6,244 nucleotides of DNA from Anaerolineaceae bacterium. Lineage in GTDB: Bacteria > Chloroflexota > Anaerolineae > Anaerolineales > Anaerolineaceae. A program made the translations under genes and the position numbers. Under the pieces are notes generated by a model. That model was given only the letters and a program-made list of their open reading frames with translations. It did not search any database and was not told the DNA's origin. The stretch covers positions 1 to 6,244 of the forward strand of contig DLXG01000047.1 of the NCBI GenBank assembly GCA_003448875.1. The letters run 5' to 3'. Positions 1 through 6,089 of this stretch are shown here, one piece after another (position 1 is the first letter of the stretch; every line of letters begins with the position of its first letter).

Positions 1-39
1 TTCTATTTTGCATTGACACCTTTTGACTGGTAAAAAAAT

Positions 40-447
40 TTACTTTTCGCCCTTTGCTTCGAAAAAGGTGCTATAGGCTTTATCCTCATCCAAAATATGA
101 TTGACCAACCACTCCTTCAAAAAGTTCATCATCTGAATGCTTAAGCCAATTTTTCCAGCGTGGTACTGGTTTTTGAATTCAATTACCTGTTGGGTCAGGC
201 GATCATGAGAAGCCTTGTGTTCGGCATATTGAGGGTACGCATGTTTAAGCATAAGGGCTTCTTCACTGGCAAAGTGTTTACGGGTGTAGTCCACTAATTC
301 TTCGAGTATTTTTCCCAATTCTACCTGCCCTTTGCCAACTTTCATGGCTTCGTAGAGTTGGTTAATCAATCCAACTAGCTGCTGATGTTGCTGGTCAAAT
401 TTCGAGATTTTTACCGAAAAACGGTCTTCCCACCTGATCAATCCCAT
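40..447 (-). CDS. Bacteriohemerythrin (O2-binding di-iron four-helix protein)
   Basis: This 135-aa protein is a single hemerythrin domain of normal length for stand-alone bacterial members. All expected di-iron ligands are visible: His21 (after Phe-Asp-Gln-Gln), His58 and Glu62 (HxxxE), His77 and His81 (HxxxH), His117 and Asp122 (HxxxxD). Family members bind O2 reversibly in the cytoplasm and are linked to O2 storage, delivery or sensing. No signal peptide, membrane segment or fused signalling domain is present. The ATG at 447 is preceded by AGGAG six bases upstream, supporting this start. It lies 87 nt beyond the methyltransferase stop and has its own candidate promoter, so it may be a separate unit. 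A role in protecting the neighbouring oxygen-sensitive radical SAM enzyme is possible but is only inferred from position. Confidence 0.93.
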   Translation of the reverse strand: MGLIRWEDRFSVKISKFDQQHQQLVGLINQLYEAMKVGKGQVELGKILEELVDYTRKHFASEEALMLKHAYPQYAEHKASHDRLTQQVIEFKNQYHAGKIGLSIQMMNFLKEWLVNHILDEDKAYSTFFEAKGEK

Positions 448-483
448 CTTTTTCTCCTGTAACTTATGTTTCGATCTTTTCTA

Positions 484-512
484 AATATAAGGGTTTGCCT
501 TAAACCTTTCCA
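484..512 (-). promoter_or_regulatory. Candidate promoter for the hemerythrin gene
   Basis: On the minus strand TGGAAA (512-507) is followed after 17 bp by TATATT (489-484), a sigma70-like arrangement with 4/6 and 5/6 consensus matches. It is AT-rich and lies 37 nt upstream of the start codon. It would let the hemerythrin be transcribed apart from the upstream operon. Read-through from the methyltransferase gene remains possible. Confidence 0.35.
492..506 (-). other. Short inverted repeat in the hemerythrin promoter spacer
   Basis: Five-base arms GGTTT and AAACC flank a five-base spacer (GGTTT 492-496, GCCTT 497-501, AAACC 502-506). It sits between the candidate -35 and -10 hexamers of the hemerythrin promoter and just downstream of the methyltransferase stop. 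It could be a weak operator or a weak hairpin. There is no following U-tract, so I do not call it a rho-independent terminator. Confidence 0.2.
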
Positions 513-534
513 TAAATTTTTAATAAATCTTCTA

Positions 535-1272
535 TTATGGGATAAATCCAATCGCGTAAAATGTCGGCACAAATAAGATGCGGGTACCTTCCTCCCATGC
601 GTGGCGGTCTGCTTTCTCTAACGCTTCAAGTTCAGCAGGTTTTAGATAGTTCTCTAAATCCGAACGAATGATGGCCCATTCCAGATTTATTTCCTCTGGC
701 TCGGGCTGATTTTTCGTCCATTGAGCCGCCATTACACCACATTCGATATTAACCAGCCCCGCAGATTGAAACCAACCACGAATTTTTCGACCTGTATAAG
801 GGTCTGCGCCCTGATCTCGAAGTGATTGAGTTTGATAATGCCCGATTGTGGTAAGAGATGGTGGATGATCTATCCGGCCGCCATAGTCCGGCTCGGCCAT
901 TGCAATAACGGCTCCGCCTGAGCGAGTGATTCTGCGCATCTCTTTGAGCACATCAGTCCCGTTTACCCACATTAAGAAAAAGTGACAGATGGTAAAATCC
1001 AGACTCTTTGATTTTAATGGTAAAGAATGGGCATCTGCACAGATGAATGTGGCGGCAGGCAAAATTTTTTGGGCAATTTTTAGGCTGTTGTATTCAATGT
1101 CCAACCCTAACACCTGTTGGCACTCTGAGAAATCTTGCAAAACCGCGCCGCTTCCACAACCAACTTCCATAACGCGATGGTGAGGTTTGATGCCGGCTTT
1201 GTTAATCAGGTAAGACCGCAGGGGTGCGGTCCACTGCGCCTGTTGGGTGTAGCGCTGATGCCAGTCTATCAT
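535..1272 (-). CDS. Class I SAM-dependent methyltransferase
   Basis: This 245-aa cytoplasmic protein has the Rossmann-type methyltransferase fold of the Methyltransf_11/25 kind. Motif I is VMEVGCGSG (residues 34-42), the ribose-binding acid lies in GLDIE (56-60), an acidic Asp80 precedes AHSLPL as in motif II, and LDFTICHFFLMW (91-102) corresponds to the next strand. The C-terminal half (about 130-245) should carry substrate specificity, and I do not recognise the substrate. I chose the ATG at 1272 because it overlaps the preceding stop in an ATGA arrangement, typical of translational coupling; a longer start at 1320 has no ribosome site and would run further into the upstream gene. The coupling to a radical SAM-like gene suggests action on the same target. 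Methylation of a protein or peptide is inferred; a small-molecule substrate is equally compatible with the fold. Confidence 0.88.
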   Translation of the reverse strand: MIDWHQRYTQQAQWTAPLRSYLINKAGIKPHHRVMEVGCGSGAVLQDFSECQQVLGLDIEYNSLKIAQKILPAATFICADAHSLPLKSKSLDFTICHFFLMWVNGTDVLKEMRRITRSGGAVIAMAEPDYGGRIDHPPSLTTIGHYQTQSLRDQGADPYTGRKIRGWFQSAGLVNIECGVMAAQWTKNQPEPEEINLEWAIIRSDLENYLKPAELEALEKADRHAWEEGTRILFVPTFYAIGFIP

Positions 1273-2456
1273 GCCTGTTGTTGGTTCAAAGCCTGAGCAT
1301 TTTGCCAGATTGTTGTCCATTCATCAGTGAGCAGATTACCCAGCAGGATGGTCCTGCCCTGGGCGGGCAATACATCTCCATCCGGTTCAACATAAAGCCA
1401 GGCATTTCCTGCACCGTCAAAGTATTCCCCATGCCCATCTGTTTGCAGTTCAAGGTTGATGGGGTTTAAATCCGAATAGGGGACGGGTAAATCCCAAACG
1501 ATGGACATTTCGTTGGCAAAGGCCAGTTCCTGTGCCTGTTGTAAGGTTTGTTTCAGGGATATTTCCTCAACACTTAGGCTGAGAGACTTAACCTTAAGTC
1601 CGGCCAGTTTTTGGATTATTTCGGCTATGCGGCTTTGGTTGCGGGGTGTGATGGTGAGATGAACGGTTACATACAAATCAGAAGCAATCGAGTCGCGAAT
1701 GGCTTCCCAGCAGTATTCTTCGTTTTCATCCAAAACAATCATCAGGTGATCCAGACCAGCCTGTAAAATATCATTTAGAAATTTATGTTCCGAGAAGCGG
1801 TAACCACTGCTTAAAACGCCGGTGACCATTCCCAGTTTCTCCGCAAAATCAACCAGTTCAACCAGATCGGGGCGCAGGGTGGGTTCACCGCCGGTAAAAA
1901 TCACATGCGGGATGCCGGCCTTCCAGGCTTTTTCAAGAATAGTTTGCCATTCTTCGGTTAATAACTCTCTTTTAACCCTTTCGACGGGGGTTGAGCCGGC
2001 AGTACGAGGATGGGGGGTAGCGTAGGTTAAGGCACAATCCAGCCGCAACGGAGCGCTGAGGCGTTGTTCATGTACGTTCAACCGTTCAAATTCCAAGTAA
2101 GTTACCGGATCAAGATCGGGTGTTTCAATCAAAGTCATTAGCCGATCACGGAAAGATATAAAATCTTGTTTAGCCTGTTCCTTACTCACCCGATAGCGCT
2201 TGGAAAGGTCACTGGCAACCTCATCTTCGGTGTGTTGTTGAATGAGATGATAGGCATATTCAGCGCCGGTTTGATTGAGATGAAGCACCGTTGAAGCATT
2301 GATGATCAGGATACCGCTTCCATCACCTTCGATGCGAAGGTGGAGACGATATGGAAAAGCAGCTTCAGGTGGAGCGTTGAAAATGTAAACGCCAGGTGAA
2401 AGTGGTTGAACGGGTGGAAAAAAGCGCTTGAACATTTCTCGAATTCGATCGAACAT
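1269..2456 (-). CDS. Degenerate radical SAM/SPASM paralogue lacking all Fe-S cysteines (predicted pseudoenzyme) with PqqD-like N-terminus
   Basis: This 395-aa protein is a clear paralogue of the enzyme encoded just upstream. Residues about 35-112 form the same PqqD-like recognition domain (HLRIE.D.SG..LINAS, then a helical part ending in RVSKEQAKQDFISF). The radical SAM barrel follows, with FTGGEPTLR kept at 187-195. The CxxxCxxC cluster is replaced position for position by Thr147, Arg151 and Gly154. In the C-terminal region EPDGDVLPA ends in Ala365 where the partner has Cys, and the protein stops at residue 395 without the last cysteine cluster. Only Cys141 and Cys249 remain, so no [4Fe-4S] centre can be built in the usual way. 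The frame is open throughout, with GGAGG five bases before ATG 2456, so it looks maintained. A structural, substrate-binding or regulatory partner role is inferred. Confidence 0.88.
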   Translation of the reverse strand: MFDRIREMFKRFFPPVQPLSPGVYIFNAPPEAAFPYRLHLRIEGDGSGILIINASTVLHLNQTGAEYAYHLIQQHTEDEVASDLSKRYRVSKEQAKQDFISFRDRLMTLIETPDLDPVTYLEFERLNVHEQRLSAPLRLDCALTYATPHPRTAGSTPVERVKRELLTEEWQTILEKAWKAGIPHVIFTGGEPTLRPDLVELVDFAEKLGMVTGVLSSGYRFSEHKFLNDILQAGLDHLMIVLDENEEYCWEAIRDSIASDLYVTVHLTITPRNQSRIAEIIQKLAGLKVKSLSLSVEEISLKQTLQQAQELAFANEMSIVWDLPVPYSDLNPINLELQTDGHGEYFDGAGNAWLYVEPDGDVLPAQGRTILLGNLLTDEWTTIWQNAQALNQQQA

Positions 2457-2461
2457 GGCCA

Positions 2462-2466
2462 CCTCC
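2462..2466 (-). promoter_or_regulatory. Ribosome binding site deciding the start of the degenerate paralogue
   Basis: GGAGG lies five bases before ATG 2456. The frame is open up to 2534, but the upstream part would overlap the preceding gene and has no such site. The chosen start leaves a 14-nt gap after the upstream stop. Confidence 0.75.
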
Positions 2467-2470
2467 GCTT

Positions 2471-3847
2471 TTATTGGACGAATTGTTTTTTGGTTTGAAA
2501 AGCTTCGCGGGCAAGAGGACATCCGCCGCCACATTCAACCACTAAGGCACAATCATGACACTTTTCTGGTAAGTTACGGCGTTCTCGAAGCGAGAGCGCC
2601 AGATCGTGATTCCAGATTTTATCCCACTCATCGGTCAGGATATTTCCTAACGGAGAATAAAAGGATTGGCATGGAAGAACATTACCATCCGGTTCGATGC
2701 ACATATTATATAGGGCAGCAGTGCACCCCTTAACCCCCAATTCCATCTGAACCGGGTCGAAATTGCAATATTCGGTGGGGGTGTACCAGATCAGGCGCTG
2801 GTGATACTGGTCAGTTTTTAAGCGGGCAATTTCGAGCAATGCCGGTAATTCTCTTTCTGGTATGCCCGTGTTTACCTTTCGACCGCGCCCCGAATAGATC
2901 AGGGCGTTGAGGCCAATGGTGGGTACGCCCAGTTCGCCCAGAAAATCGAGTGTATCGCCAAGATAGGGCGCGTTATCCTTCAATAATGTAGTGTTGGTCA
3001 TCACAAAAAGGCGGGATTGCAGGGTATTCTTCAGCCCGGCTAAAGTTTCTTGCCACGCACCTTCATGAAGTACCATTCGATCGTGAATTTCGGGGATATG
3101 AGACTCGAAAGTGATTTGAACATGGTCCAATCCAGCATCTATGAGATCATTCAAGAAGGCGGTATCTTTCAGCCTCCGACCGTTGGTGTTGATGCCGGTA
3201 ATCTGTCCATTCTTTTCGGCATGGGCGATTAGAAGGGGTAAATCATCCCGCAGGGTAGGCTCGCCGCCTGTGAACACAATGTGGGGGATGCCAATTTCCC
3301 ACAGTTTATCCAAAACCTCATACCAGTATTGAGTATCTTTTTCCGGAAAGGACCGCGACCGGGCGTTGTAACAATGAGCGCAGGCATTGTTGCAGCGATA
3401 GGTGATGGCGAGGTCCATGCGGTAAGGTCGGCTGGGGTGCTTGGTGAAGGGTGGAATGGTTTCTATTTCAAGATCACACACAGGACAAATCCCATCCGGC
3501 CTGATCAGAGCATTGAGTTGTTCTGCAAAGGATCGGTAGTCCTGGGCTGCCTGGTGGCGGGAAACTTGAAAGGTGCGCGTCAGCCAGCCGACGGCCTGAT
3601 TTTCGGGAACTTTACTTAAGATAAGATAGGCCATCAAGGCAGCCGAAGGGTTGAAGTGAAAAATGCGGCTGGCATTAATCAGTAATGTGCCGCTCTGATC
3701 GGATTCAATCCGTAAATGAAGGCGGGCTTTTCCGCCATTATCCTCGATTAGAAAACTGTAAAGACCTGCTGGAGGTGGAAATTGCTTTAAGACGGGTTGA
3801 AAAGCCCCTCGCAGTTTTTCCATCCAGCGGTTTGAGAAAATTGACAT
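2471..3847 (-). CDS. PqqD-like/radical SAM/SPASM-type peptide- or protein-modifying enzyme
   Basis: This 458-aa cytoplasmic enzyme has three parts. Residues about 40-115 resemble PqqD/RiPP recognition elements (HLRIESDQSG, LINAS, then helices ending RHQAAQDYRSF). The radical SAM core has Cys152, Cys156 and Cys159 (CxxxCxxC), GGEP at 194-197 and an ITFES/HD segment near 245-256. The C-terminal auxiliary cluster region is SPASM-like: Cys375-X12-Gly-X4-Cys393, then Cys430-X2-Cys433-X5-Cys439-X3-Cys443. The usual final SPASM cysteine is absent; Cys361 and Cys383 might substitute. An extra CPVC (121-124) links the first two domains. Relatives cleave SAM to a 5'-deoxyadenosyl radical and modify ribosomal peptides or protein side chains (PqqE, AlbA, anSME), and this composition supports a similar role. 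The ATG at 3847, with GGAG seven bases upstream, avoids overlap with the preceding gene. The likely substrate is the Cys-Ala tail encoded 14 nt upstream, by inference. Confidence 0.9.
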   Translation of the reverse strand: MSIFSNRWMEKLRGAFQPVLKQFPPPAGLYSFLIEDNGGKARLHLRIESDQSGTLLINASRIFHFNPSAALMAYLILSKVPENQAVGWLTRTFQVSRHQAAQDYRSFAEQLNALIRPDGICPVCDLEIETIPPFTKHPSRPYRMDLAITYRCNNACAHCYNARSRSFPEKDTQYWYEVLDKLWEIGIPHIVFTGGEPTLRDDLPLLIAHAEKNGQITGINTNGRRLKDTAFLNDLIDAGLDHVQITFESHIPEIHDRMVLHEGAWQETLAGLKNTLQSRLFVMTNTTLLKDNAPYLGDTLDFLGELGVPTIGLNALIYSGRGRKVNTGIPERELPALLEIARLKTDQYHQRLIWYTPTEYCNFDPVQMELGVKGCTAALYNMCIEPDGNVLPCQSFYSPLGNILTDEWDKIWNHDLALSLRERRNLPEKCHDCALVVECGGGCPLAREAFQTKKQFVQ

Positions 3848-3854
3848 GGCGAGT

Positions 3855-3858
3855 CTCC
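3855..3858 (-). promoter_or_regulatory. Ribosome binding site deciding the start of the radical SAM enzyme
   Basis: GGAG sits seven bases before ATG 3847, inside the 14-nt gap after the upstream TGA. The open frame reaches 3922, but that extension is simply the Cys-Ala tail coding sequence read in another frame. Confidence 0.7.
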
Positions 3859-3861
3859 AGT

Positions 3862-5559
3862 TCACCGTCCGCCACCGGCGCAAGCGCAGGCACACCCGGC
3901 ACATGCACAGGCACAGGCGCAACCGCCTCCCCCGCCAGAACGTCCGCTGTAAGATGACGGTTTAGGAGGCGGATTGGTCTTGTTGGTAATCCGTTCGGTG
4001 AAGGTGTTTACATTACCCAGCACATTGGTGGAGAAGGTCTGCACACCTTTAACCATTGAGGCGGCAAAGTCGGAACCGGGCAGTTTCGGCAGGGTAACAC
4101 TGCCTCTTCCGCCGGTAGGGGCCGGAATTGATGTTTTTGCCATTCCACCACCTGCGCTGGAGGGGGAGCTGCGAATAACGGGATCATAACGCCACCACCA
4201 GGTAGGAACGCGCACAGGCCCGGTTTGGAACACCTCGCGGGTACGATCATCCCAGCGGCGGTCAACCATCGTCCAATCCATTACCTGTTCGTAGACATCT
4301 GACCTGACTTCTGGTGTTTCTGCTGCAGCAACCTGCTGCCAGGCTTTTTCCATGATGGACTTGTAATAGTCAATGGTTTCTTTGCGGCTAAACCCCTTCA
4401 TTTTTTCGGTAACCGATTTAATCAGGCCAACAATGGTATCTTGAAGTTTGCTTTGCTTTAACTTTTTGTTGGTTTGCTTGAACGCTTCCAGAAAAGTCAA
4501 CTCATAGGGCAGCAGATTTTCGGGCAACGGATCAGCGATTTGCAGGACGAGCGGGTCACGACTTTCGACGATTGCAGCACCTTTTTTCAACACCGAGAAC
4601 AGAATCATGGTCAGGACTTTGTCCAAAGGCTGTTCCATCAGGACGGCAGCCTCGACAGCAGTCAAACCGCGTTTGATACCATGACCCTCAACAGCGATTT
4701 TGGGCGGCAGGTACTGAAATTTGCGCCGATAGGCTAAAAAGCTAGATAGAACTGGGATAAGGATAAAGAGACCAATAAAACCAACTGTGCATAATGCGCC
4801 AAATACCGACTCAAAGTCAATTCTACGGAGGTTGGGGGTTTCAGTGGCAACCACCAATGAGGCGGGAACCAGCCGGATAGGGAAAGAAGCCCCAAATTTG
4901 TAGATTGAGTACGCGTTCGCCCTGTCCGAATACCATGTGTAATACACCCTTCCCTGATTATCAAAACCCGTTTCCACTGGTTCGTTACTGCCCGGCCAGT
5001 TACCGGAAGGCGTGTGATAGCGAGGCTCTTCGGGTTTCAAACCGGGGGGTAACACAATGGTGAAATAGTATTCAGTCGTACCTCGCGTGAAGTCTCGATC
5101 GAAATTATTTGGAGTAATGACAATGCTGGCGTATTCTTCGGCTTCTTGTAAAGTAGATTTACCCAAAGCGCGTTCAACTTTCCCAATATAGGCATGCAAA
5201 ACACCCGTCTGACCGGGAAGAATGGCATTATTTCCTAAATGGATCTCAACGCCGGGATTGACAAATTCCGACGGACGAATGAGGGTGGCTGGTTTGCCAT
5301 TTATTTCCGCCGAGATGGATTTCAGGTCGTAATTTGAATTGGGCAGGCCAATGTCTACAATATCAATCACATCCCCGCTCGGAAGGTTTTTGAATGTGAT
5401 CGTATAATCCAGACTGATGCTGCCATCCGAATTGACAAAAACGACTACTTCCTGTTTTGGGACTTCAAAGGACAGGTTTTGGGCATGGACGGGCTGGATG
5501 CTCATGCCGAGCATCATTGCAATGATCAGCCACAAGAAAAAGAGACGAAGCGTTCGCAT
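3862..5559 (-). CDS. DUF2207-like membrane protein with C-terminal Cys-Ala repeat tail
   Basis: This 565-aa protein starts with a signal peptide (hydrophobic 5-19, likely cleavage near Val-His-Ala/Gln, 24-27). A beta-rich ectodomain follows (about 28-240, with VNSDGSISLDYTITF typical of the DUF2207 N-terminus). One membrane segment spans about 252-277 and ends in Tyr-Arg-Arg-Lys, which by the positive-inside rule puts the rest in the cytoplasm. The cytoplasmic part has a winged-helix-like stretch (GLTAVEAAVLM...LKKGAAIV, 298-331), a helical region to about 440, and a Gly/Pro/Ser-rich linker. It ends in five Gly and then seven Cys alternating with Ala (547, 549, 551, 553, 556, 558, 560) before GGGR. 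DUF2207 proteins commonly end in a Gly-rich tail; the Cys-Ala version is the odd part. GGGAGGG four bases before ATG 5559 supports the start. The molecular function of DUF2207 is unknown to me. The tail may be modified by the downstream enzymes or bind metal. Confidence 0.85.
   Translation of the reverse strand: MRTLRLFFLWLIIAMMLGMSIQPVHAQNLSFEVPKQEVVVFVNSDGSISLDYTITFKNLPSGDVIDIVDIGLPNSNYDLKSISAEINGKPATLIRPSEFVNPGVEIHLGNNAILPGQTGVLHAYIGKVERALGKSTLQEAEEYASIVITPNNFDRDFTRGTTEYYFTIVLPPGLKPEEPRYHTPSGNWPGSNEPVETGFDNQGRVYYTWYSDRANAYSIYKFGASFPIRLVPASLVVATETPNLRRIDFESVFGALCTVGFIGLFILIPVLSSFLAYRRKFQYLPPKIAVEGHGIKRGLTAVEAAVLMEQPLDKVLTMILFSVLKKGAAIVESRDPLVLQIADPLPENLLPYELTFLEAFKQTNKKLKQSKLQDTIVGLIKSVTEKMKGFSRKETIDYYKSIMEKAWQQVAAAETPEVRSDVYEQVMDWTMVDRRWDDRTREVFQTGPVRVPTWWWRYDPVIRSSPSSAGGGMAKTSIPAPTGGRGSVTLPKLPGSDFAASMVKGVQTFSTNVLGNVNTFTERITNKTNPPPKPSSYSGRSGGGGGCACACACAGCACACAGGGR
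3865..3921 (-). repeat. Coding Cys-Ala dipeptide repeat (tail of the DUF2207-like protein)
   Basis: The last 19 codons encode four Cys-Ala pairs, one Gly, three Cys-Ala pairs, then Gly-Gly-Gly-Arg. Cys codons are a mix of TGC and TGT, and Ala codons a mix of GCC, GCA and GCT, so this is not a fresh DNA slippage tract. The dense CxC pattern could bind metal or serve as a modification site. Confidence 0.9.
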
Positions 5560-5563
5560 CTTA

Positions 5564-5570
5564 CCCTCCC
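5564..5570 (-). promoter_or_regulatory. Strong ribosome binding site of the DUF2207-like gene
   Basis: GGGAGGG lies four bases before ATG 5559, within the 21-nt gap after the zinc-ribbon gene. It supports both the start and strong translation. Confidence 0.7.
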
Positions 5571-5580
5571 GCGAAATGGC

Positions 5581-5943
5581 TTACCATTTGGGTTCTTCGG
5601 TTAATTGGTAGGTTGTGTGACAATAAGGGCAGGTAACCACCGGCGCGCCAGCGACCATTTTAATATCTTCCGGTTTGAGGGTTCCACCGCAGGAACGGCA
5701 TTTGATTGTATCCATGTTAACATTACCGGGCAGATCAATTTTGAGGGTTACATTGGTTTCTGCTGGCTTAGCCGGTTTACGGGTAGCCAAAAAGACCAGC
5801 GCCAGCCCGATTGCAACCGTAATCACTCCAATTGGAATCCAGCCTACTGAGCCTTGATCGCCGGTAGAGCCCCAGATGAATAACACACCAAAAAAGATCA
5901 ATATACCACCAACAATCAAAGCAATGATTTTCCAAGCGCTCAT
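5581..5943 (-). CDS. Small membrane protein with two TM segments and a C-terminal zinc ribbon
   Basis: This 120-aa protein has two hydrophobic segments (about 5-24 and 34-53) joined by a short polar loop. A linker with Lys-Pro-Ala repeats follows, then a cytoplasm-facing zinc-ribbon-like domain with Cys82, Cys85 (CRSC) and Cys105, Cys108 (CPYC). Such four-cysteine knuckles usually bind Zn. I do not recognise a named family or a reaction. The start at ATG 5943 is preferred because GGAGG lies five bases upstream; a TTG at 5955 overlaps that site and would add only four residues. It is the first gene of the five-gene minus-strand operon, 21 nt ahead of the DUF2207-like gene. Its position suggests it works in the membrane with that protein, perhaps as an assembly or scaffold partner, which is inference. 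Confidence 0.82.
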   Translation of the reverse strand: MSAWKIIALIVGGILIFFGVLFIWGSTGDQGSVGWIPIGVITVAIGLALVFLATRKPAKPAETNVTLKIDLPGNVNMDTIKCRSCGGTLKPEDIKMVAGAPVVTCPYCHTTYQLTEEPKW

Positions 5944-5948
5944 GGGCA

Positions 5949-5953
5949 CCTCC
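5949..5953 (-). promoter_or_regulatory. Ribosome binding site deciding the zinc-ribbon protein start
   Basis: GGAGG is five bases before ATG 5943. It also overlaps the upstream in-frame TTG at 5955, which therefore cannot use it, so ATG 5943 is the better start. Confidence 0.75.
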
Positions 5954-5964
5954 AATTAAGAGTC

Positions 5965-5993
5965 AGTGTAGCATTTTCTAAAATAGAAAACAA
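5965..5993 (-). promoter_or_regulatory. Candidate promoter of the five-gene minus-strand operon
   Basis: On the minus strand TTGTTT (5993-5988) is followed after 17 bp by TACACT (5970-5965), a sigma70-like arrangement about 20 nt ahead of the first ribosome site. A nearby TTGTCA (6001-5996) is another possible -35 element but is not well spaced from TACACT. No other promoter is evident inside the tightly packed operon. Confidence 0.45.
5974..5990. promoter_or_regulatory. 17-bp AT-rich palindrome overlapping the operon promoter (candidate operator)
   Basis: TTTTCTA-AAA-TAGAAAA is a perfect inverted repeat with seven-base arms and a three-base centre. It fills nearly all of the spacer between the proposed -35 and -10 and touches the -35, where a bound repressor would block RNA polymerase. 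It is too AT-rich and wrongly placed to act as a terminator for either flanking gene. Which protein binds it is unknown. Confidence 0.45.
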
Positions 5994-6089
5994 TTTGACA
6001 AAACTCATATTTGTAGTCCTAAAATTACCCAAAATTCATTATTCACCTTTGATTGTATACGAGAAATTCAAATACTGGTTTTACCTTCC

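Noticed and set aside
31..42. GTAAA/TTTAC hairpin after the hemerythrin gene as a terminator
   Set aside because: Stem is all but AT-only and overlaps the stop codon, so it is too weak to call.
1273..1320. Longer methyltransferase start at 1320
   Set aside because: No ribosome site, and the ATGA overlap at 1269-1272 is the standard coupled arrangement.
2457..2534. Upstream start for the degenerate radical SAM paralogue
   Set aside because: It would overlap the preceding coding region and lacks a ribosome site; GGAGG before ATG 2456 decides.
3281..3619. 112-codon plus-strand frame opposite the radical SAM gene
   Set aside because: It lies wholly antisense to conserved radical SAM coding sequence and has no domain signal.
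3848..3922. N-terminal extension of the radical SAM gene giving a Cys/Arg-rich leader
   Set aside because: It is the Cys-Ala tail of the upstream gene read in another frame; ATG 3847 has a good ribosome site and leaves a clean 14-nt gap.
3862..3930. CRISPR or DNA tandem repeat
   Set aside because: The periodicity comes from coding Cys-Ala dipeptides with varied codons; there are no spacers or conserved DNA repeat units.
4008..4265. 85-codon minus-strand frame inside the DUF2207-like gene
   Set aside because: Low-complexity shadow with no recognisable features; the overlapping gene is well supported.
5998..6014. ACAAA...TTTGT inverted repeat in the divergent intergenic region
   Set aside because: Only five-base arms with a seven-base loop in AT-rich sequence; easily due to chance.
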